Position numbers and translations under genes: made by a program. A DNA stretch of 26,072 nt, from NCBI GenBank assembly GCA_934293835.1, contig CAKQZO010000006.1, forward strand, positions 1 to 26,072. The letters run 5' to 3'. Origin of the DNA: an uncultured Lacticaseibacillus sp. (GTDB taxonomy: Bacteria > Bacillota > Bacilli > Lactobacillales > Lactobacillaceae). Each line of letters begins with the position of its first letter. Within the stretch, counting starts at the first letter, position 1. Below the pieces are notes generated by a model. It worked only from the letters and a program-made list of their open reading frames with translations, was not told where the DNA came from and did not search any database. Of the stretch, positions 21,936 to 26,072 are shown one piece after another.

Positions 21936-22053
21936 CCAGAGCGAAGCTGAGCGTATTTACCGGGTCGGATAGCCTAGCGAGCACGCTTGGGGCGAACTTG
22001 GCCTCGAGTGTGATTGCGTAGCTAGCTGTACCCGCGTTGCTCAGCGTAGCTCG
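21936..22053 (+). repeat. Structured repeat C2
   Basis: The outer helix is GAGC-GAA-GCTGAGC with GCTCAGC-GTA-GCTC, then CGGGT/ACCCG. A distal arm pairs CTAGC-GA-GCA with TGC-GTA-GCTAG and ends in CUUGGGGC/GCCUCGAG, which uses G-U pairs. It directly follows C1 and precedes the short ORF before brnQ. Its ends resemble copy A0. Confidence 0.8.
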
Positions 22054-22102
22054 GCAATCCAAACTCGAAAAAAATTACTCGTTGCGAAAGGAGATGGTGT
22101 TC

Positions 22103-22195
22103 ATGGACAGTGGTATTAGTAATATTAGACCGGATAAACATGACGACAATCCTGGAGGAACTCAATTATGGAAAAACTTGTTGAAAAGAAATTAA
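22103..22195 (+). CDS. Short ORF overlapping brnQ (30 aa)
   Basis: An ATG at 22103 preceded by AAAGGAG (9-10 nt away) opens a 30-codon frame (MDSGISNIRPDKHDDNPGG, then TQLWKNLLKRN) that ends at TAA 22195, 28 nt inside brnQ. The brnQ ribosome binding site TGGAGG lies within it, so translation of the short frame would affect brnQ initiation. Its codons are more AT-rich than those of its neighbours, and it has two isoleucine codons. It may be a leader peptide that couples translation, or a chance frame; I do not recognise the product. Confidence 0.5.
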   Translation: MDSGISNIRPDKHDDNPGGTQLWKNLLKRN

Positions 22196-23547
22196 GTAAA
22201 CGCGACTATCTCGTCGTCGCCTCAATGTTGTTTGGCTTATTCTTCGGTGCCGGCAACCTGATCTTCCCGCTTCACCTCGGCCAGTTGGCCGGTAGCAACT
22301 GGGTCCCAGCGACCCTCGGCTTTCTCGTCACCGCCGTGATTTTGCCGCTACTGTCTGTGCTGGCGGTGTCGGCGATGCACGCCGAAGGGGTCTACGACAT
22401 CGGCAAGCCATTAGGCGCGTGGTTTGCGGTATTATTCATGGTCTTGATCCATCTGACCATCGGCCCACTGTTCGGGACCCCACGGACGGCCACGGTTTCG
22501 TTCACCACTGGCGTTGCGCCGATGCTGCCTAAGTCGATGCAGACCACAGGCCTGCTCGTTTTCTCCGCAGTCTTCTTCTTGGTCGCCTTTCTCCTTTCTT
22601 ACAAGGAACAACGGATCACGAGTGCGATCGGTAAAGCTTTGAACCCAGTCTTCTTAGTGCTCTTATTCTTCGTTTTCTTCTTCGGGTTCACCCACTCCAT
22701 GGGTAGCGCCTCAGCCCAAGCCAACACGGCTGGCTACACCGCATTAGGCGGCAGCTTCTTCAACGGCTTCTTACAAGGTTACAACACGATGGACGCGCTG
22801 GCCGGCTTGGCCTTCGGGGTCACCGTCGTCACCGCCGTCCGCGGGCTTGGCCTGAAGCGGCAAAGCTCGGTTTCTAAAGTCACCGCCAAAGCCGGCGTGT
22901 TGGCCACCAGCATGATCGGCTTGGTCTATCTGTTCTTGATCGTCTTAGGGGCCAAGTCCTTGGCTAACTTCAAAGTCTCTGCTGAAGGCGGCACGGCCTT
23001 CAACCAAGTGGTTACCTACTACTTCGGTACCGCCGGCCACGCCTTGTTGGCCACCCTATTGACCGTCACCTGCTTGACCACCGCGGTTGGTTTGGTCGCC
23101 GCATTCGCTCAAGACTTCCACAAGCATTTCCCCGTTTTGAGCTATGTACAATGGCTCGGCTTGATGAGCTTCGCCAGCTTCTTAACCGCCAACTTCGGCC
23201 TGGCGACTATCATCTCCTGGTCCACTCCAATGTTGATGTTCCTCTATCCCTTCGCCATGGTCTTGATCTTATTGAGTGTCACCGGCAAGTGGTTCAATCA
23301 TGACAAAACGGTTTACGCCTTCACGGTCGCCTTCACGGCGGTGCCTGCCTTCTTCGACATGATCGCCGCCTTTCCACCGGTTGTTTCTCAATCCGCTTTA
23401 GGGGTGGCTTTGACCAACTTCGAGCACGGCTTCTTCCCATTTGCGACATTGGGGATGGCTTGGGTCGTTCCCGCAGTGGTCGGCTTGGCCGTCGGGCTAA
23501 TCGTCTACAAAGTTCGGGCACGCAATACCGCCAACGCCCTCAACTAG
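22168..23547 (+). CDS. brnQ: Branched-chain amino acid carrier BrnQ
   Basis: This is a membrane symporter of the LIVCS family that imports leucine, isoleucine and valine with a cation. It has 459 residues and about twelve hydrophobic segments. The N-terminal GLFFGAGNLIFPLHLGQLAG (residues 18-37) and FGTPRTATVSFTTGV (about 102-116) are family signatures. TGGAGG lies about 9 nt before the ATG. Expression is controlled by the T-box leader upstream, probably through isoleucine tRNA charging, and the transcript then passes through repeats C1 and C2 and a short overlapping frame. A strong terminator follows. Confidence 0.96.
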   Translation: MEKLVEKKLSKRDYLVVASMLFGLFFGAGNLIFPLHLGQLAGSNWVPATLGFLVTAVILPLLSVLAVSAMHAEGVYDIGKPLGAWFAVLFMVLIHLTIGPLFGTPRTATVSFTTGVAPMLPKSMQTTGLLVFSAVFFLVAFLLSYKEQRITSAIGKALNPVFLVLLFFVFFFGFTHSMGSASAQANTAGYTALGGSFFNGFLQGYNTMDALAGLAFGVTVVTAVRGLGLKRQSSVSKVTAKAGVLATSMIGLVYLFLIVLGAKSLANFKVSAEGGTAFNQVVTYYFGTAGHALLATLLTVTCLTTAVGLVAAFAQDFHKHFPVLSYVQWLGLMSFASFLTANFGLATIISWSTPMLMFLYPFAMVLILLSVTGKWFNHDKTVYAFTVAFTAVPAFFDMIAAFPPVVSQSALGVALTNFEHGFFPFATLGMAWVVPAVVGLAVGLIVYKVRARNTANALN

Positions 23548-23587
23548 TCTGAGTTTTCCCCTCCCAAAAGCAACTCTAGACCAGCCA

Positions 23588-23637
23588 AAAAATCCCAGTC
23601 CCTGCGCGCAAAATCACGTCGGGACTGGGATTATTTT
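23588..23637. terminator. Bidirectional terminator between brnQ and the SDR gene
   Basis: AATCCCAGTCCC (23591-23602) and GGGACTGGGATT (23621-23632) pair perfectly. An A-run precedes and a T-run follows, so it can serve both convergent genes. Confidence 0.92.
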
Positions 23638-23643
23638 TATCCA

Positions 23644-24477
23644 CTAGACCTTGGCTAGCTTCAGTGCCAGCATCGTGGCCAGGTTGATCGTGTGCCGGAA
23701 CGCTTCGGGATGGACGCGCGCAAACCGGGCAACCAGCCGGTCTGAAGGCGCGTTGAAATACCGGCGCTTAGGCGCTTTGGCCGTTGCAGCTTGATAGAAA
23801 ACCTGCGCCAGATCCGCAGACGTCGCGCTGGACATGCCGACGAAGCGATCGAACAGCCCAACAAAGCCAGTCGTCAGGCGCTGATACGCCGACTCGGCGG
23901 GAAGATTCTCGCGCGCGTGTTGCATCGCGATGGTCTCCCAATTCGACGCGGTGCCGCCAGGCTCAACCACGATCGAGCGCAGGCCGAACTGGCGGATCTC
24001 CGAATCCAGGGTGTCCGACCAGACGTTCAGCGCGTGCTTAGACACATAGTACCACCCGCCGAGCGGTGAATACATGTCGCCACCGATGCTGGAGTTGTTG
24101 ATGACGCGGCCGTAGCCTTGGCGCCGCATCAGCGGCAACACCAGCTGGGTCAGGTCCGCCGCGCCGAGTAGGTTGGTTTCCAACTGCTGGCGCGCCTTAG
24201 CCAACGGCACCTCCTCCAGCGGCCCGAACTCACCATACCCCGCATTGTTCAACAAAACATCGAGCCGCGTCTGCCGCGTCATCGTCGCCGCGACGAAGCG
24301 CGCGTTGCTGGCGTGGTCGGTCACATCCAAGTGGTAAGGATGGATGTTATTGCCTTTGGGGATCAGATTTTCCCGGCGCGCGCCGGCGAACACCTGCCAG
24401 CCGCAGGTCGAAAACAGTTGCGTAGCCGCCTTACCCATGCCGCTCGACGCGCCTGTGATGAGAAGCGTCTTTTGCAT
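23644..24477 (-). CDS. Short-chain dehydrogenase/reductase
   Basis: This is a classical SDR oxidoreductase of 277 residues with a Rossmann fold. The nucleotide-binding motif TGASSGMGKA (about residues 7-16), NNAGYGE (about 81-87), the catalytic serine in NNSSIGG and the YYVSK motif (about 148-152) are all present. The ARRENL stretch after strand beta2 favours NADPH. The substrate is unknown; it resembles the broad oxidoreductase group that also includes retinol-dehydrogenase-like proteins. The ATG at 24477 has GGGAGG about 8 nt upstream. It lies 14 bp after pyrD and its ribosome binding site overlaps the pyrD stop, so the two are cotranscribed. Confidence 0.9.
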   Translation of the reverse strand: MQKTLLITGASSGMGKAATQLFSTCGWQVFAGARRENLIPKGNNIHPYHLDVTDHASNARFVAATMTRQTRLDVLLNNAGYGEFGPLEEVPLAKARQQLETNLLGAADLTQLVLPLMRRQGYGRVINNSSIGGDMYSPLGGWYYVSKHALNVWSDTLDSEIRQFGLRSIVVEPGGTASNWETIAMQHARENLPAESAYQRLTTGFVGLFDRFVGMSSATSADLAQVFYQAATAKAPKRRYFNAPSDRLVARFARVHPEAFRHTINLATMLALKLAKV

Positions 24478-24491
24478 CACTTCGTCCTCCC

Positions 24492-25433
24492 TCAATCCAG
24501 CGTCTTCAGCTTGCCGCGGAAGTCGGCGATGGTCGAATAGCCTTTCAACAGCATGATATCGTTGAGCTCCTTGGCGATCCGGTCAAAAATGGCCGGACCT
24601 TCATAGCCGAATTGCGTGCCGATCTGGAGCATCGAGGCGCCACACAAGATGTGCTCGAACGCGTCGCGCCCGTTGATGATCCCGCCGACTCCGATGACCG
24701 CGATCTCCGGTTTCAACCGCTGGGACAGCGCCCGCACGTTGGCCAAGGCGGTTGGCTTCACGCTGGCGCCGCCGATGCCGCCGAAGCCACCTTTTGGTCG
24801 AATCGCGACGGTTTCGGTGTCAAAATTCACCAGCAGCCCATTGCCGACACTGTTGATAGTGGTGACAAACCGCAGTGGATATTGGTTCAAGACCGCGGCA
24901 ATCTGATCGAAGTGCGCCAGGTCGAAGTACGGCGGCAACTTCACCCCCAGAGGCTTCTGGTAAAACGCGAAAACCGCGTCTAGAGTGCGCTTGGTCTGGT
25001 CAAAGTCATACGCGGTCTGCGGATGTCCTGGGACATTCGGGCACGACAGGTTCAGCTCTACGAAGCCTTGGTAAGCCGAGTCGTTGATCTGGTGTAGCAT
25101 CGTGAGATTATCTTCCAAGCTGGTGCCGGCAACAGACAAGAAGTTGGTCGTACCTGGGCGCTGCTGTTCGTCTTCGAGCACATAATCCAGATAATAATCC
25201 AAGCCGTTGTTCGGTAGCCCCATCGAGTTGAAACTCCCATGAGGCATCGTCGTCATCCGCGGCTCCGGGTTGCCTTGACGCGCTTGTGGGGTCGCGCTTT
25301 TGGTCACATACGCGCCAGCGTTCGAATTCACCAATGCGTCGAGATCGCGCTTGGATTGGCAGCGGATCCCGGCGGCATTCATCAGGCAAGTATCAAAGTG
25401 GCGTCCGGCAATGGTGGTGGCAAGTGTCAACAT
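24492..25433 (-). CDS. pyrD: Dihydroorotate dehydrogenase, class 1A
   Basis: This is a cytosolic FMN enzyme that oxidises dihydroorotate to orotate in pyrimidine synthesis, using fumarate in the class 1A group. It has 313 residues from the chosen start, close to Lactococcus PyrDA. Signatures are [16 protein letters not shown] (about residues 46-61), [14 protein letters not shown], the catalytic cysteine in [11 protein letters not shown], and GVGGI with [16 protein letters not shown] near the C terminus. The ATG at 25433 is preferred with AAAGGAG 10 nt upstream; longer frames to 25463 run through the ribosome binding site. It stands apart from a pyr operon, which is common for this class. Confidence 0.95.
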   Translation of the reverse strand: MLTLATTIAGRHFDTCLMNAAGIRCQSKRDLDALVNSNAGAYVTKSATPQARQGNPEPRMTTMPHGSFNSMGLPNNGLDYYLDYVLEDEQQRPGTTNFLSVAGTSLEDNLTMLHQINDSAYQGFVELNLSCPNVPGHPQTAYDFDQTKRTLDAVFAFYQKPLGVKLPPYFDLAHFDQIAAVLNQYPLRFVTTINSVGNGLLVNFDTETVAIRPKGGFGGIGGASVKPTALANVRALSQRLKPEIAVIGVGGIINGRDAFEHILCGASMLQIGTQFGYEGPAIFDRIAKELNDIMLLKGYSTIADFRGKLKTLD

Positions 25434-25531
25434 TTGATTCATTCTCCTTTTTCGACTGCGCATCTGACTCTACACTGCTTGTTATGATACCGCGTATCCG
25501 CGCCAACGTCACCGAAAATTTTGCGGATACC

Positions 25532-25564
25532 AAAAAAGGAGGCGTGACAACCGTCACACCTCCC
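25532..25564 (-). terminator. Terminator of fusA
   Basis: GGAGGTGTGAC and GTCACGCCTCC pair (one G-T pair) around GGTT, followed by six T residues on the minus strand, 7 nt after the fusA stop. Confidence 0.92.
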
Positions 25565-25571
25565 GTGGCAA

Positions 25572-26072
25572 TTACTTGCCGCCGTTCTTCTTGATAATGT
25601 CTTCTTGGATGGACTTCGGCGTTGGTTCGTAGTGGTCGAAGGTCATCGTGAAGGTCCCACGGCCTTGGGTCGCGGAACGCAAGGTCGTCGCATAACCGAA
25701 CATCTCGGCCAGCGGTACCATCGAGTTGATGACTTGGGCGTTACCGCGTGCTTCCATGCCTTCGACACGGCCGCGACGAGCGGTGATCTGGCCCATAACA
25801 TCGCCAAGATAGTCTTCTGGAACAACGACTTCAACGTGCATGATCGGTTCGAGAATCACGGCACCAGCCTTGCTGGCAGCGTTCTTCAACGCCATCGAAG
25901 CCGCAACCTTGAAGGCCGCTTCAGAAGAATCGACTTCATGGTAAGAACCATCATAGAGCTTAGCCTTAACGTCGATCAATGGGTAGCCGGCGAGGACACC
26001 GTTAGCCATGGATTCTTTCAAGCCTTGTTCAACTGAAGGGATGTATTCACGAGGAACCACACCACCGACGAT
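25572..26072 (-). CDS. fusA: Elongation factor G, C-terminal part (partial)
   Basis: This is the 3' end of the gene for translation elongation factor G, the ribosome-translocating GTPase. The frame continues past the window edge; about 166 codons are present, reading [20 protein letters not shown] at the open end. The visible part covers the end of domain IV and domain V, including [20 protein letters not shown] and [13 protein letters not shown]. The sequence is highly conserved, as expected for a housekeeping copy. A terminator follows. Confidence 0.97.
   Translation of the reverse strand: MVGGVVPREYIPSVEQGLKESMANGVLAGYPLIDVKAKLYDGSYHEVDSSEAAFKVAASMALKNAASKAGAVILEPIMHVEVVVPEDYLGDVMGQITARRGRVEGMEARGNAQVINSMVPLAEMFGYATTLRSATQGRGTFTMTFDHYEPTPKSIQEDIIKKNGGK

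Overview
The window comes from a low-G+C-phylum Gram-positive of the Lactobacillaceae type, but with unusually GC-rich DNA (mid-50s % by eye, not computed). The evidence is strong GGAGG ribosome binding sites, a mannose-family PTS, a tRNA-sensing T-box leader, a class 1A dihydroorotate dehydrogenase of the Lactococcus PyrDA type, SstT and BrnQ amino-acid carriers, and factor-independent terminators. A GC-rich lacticaseibacillus-like lactobacillus is my best guess; the species is not determined. No tRNA, rRNA, CRISPR array or transposase was seen.

Layout. 107-6975 is a carbohydrate locus. A GntR/UTRA repressor gene, mannose-family PTS IIC, IID and IIB, a GH88 unsaturated glucuronyl hydrolase and a GH35 beta-galactosidase are read leftward. 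A divergent IIA gene and a 58-aa orphan are read rightward. Palindromic GGTTAACC sites sit in both leaders between the divergent promoters. The set suggests import and intracellular cleavage of glycosaminoglycan-type or galacto-N-biose-type oligosaccharides. 7053-9772 holds two tandem SstT-type serine/threonine carriers. 10104-11152 holds an XRE regulator with three membrane segments and a broken copy of it. 11514-15641 holds an orphan peptide-binding lipoprotein, an MFS exporter and a BASS-family carrier. 15850-17948 is a SufT-like Fe-S protein gene directly behind ilvD. 18179-21314 holds rpiA, an RpiR/SIS regulator and a lactose/cellobiose-type PTS IIC, with shared TGATACA sites. 21499-23547 is a T-box-controlled brnQ preceded by a short overlapping ORF. 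23644-26072 holds an SDR gene overlapping the pyrD translation unit and the 3' end of fusA.

Most notable signal. Three intergenic loci (11331-11513, 15661-15848, 21812-22053) each carry a tandem pair of structured repeats. Read in RNA sense a unit runs from CCAGAGCGAA to GTAGCTCGACGAAGAA. The helices change sequence between copies yet stay complementary, G-U wobbles favour one strand, and a GAA/GTA 3x3 internal loop is kept in the outer helix. This looks like a REP-like mobile or transcript-embedded RNA family that I do not recognise. Two loci begin directly after a stop codon; the third lies between the T-box terminator and brnQ.

Functional themes are sugar uptake (two PTS systems and their regulators) and amino-acid supply (SstT, OppA, IlvD, BrnQ). 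Many promoters and terminators can be placed, and most genes appear to be short, individually terminated units.
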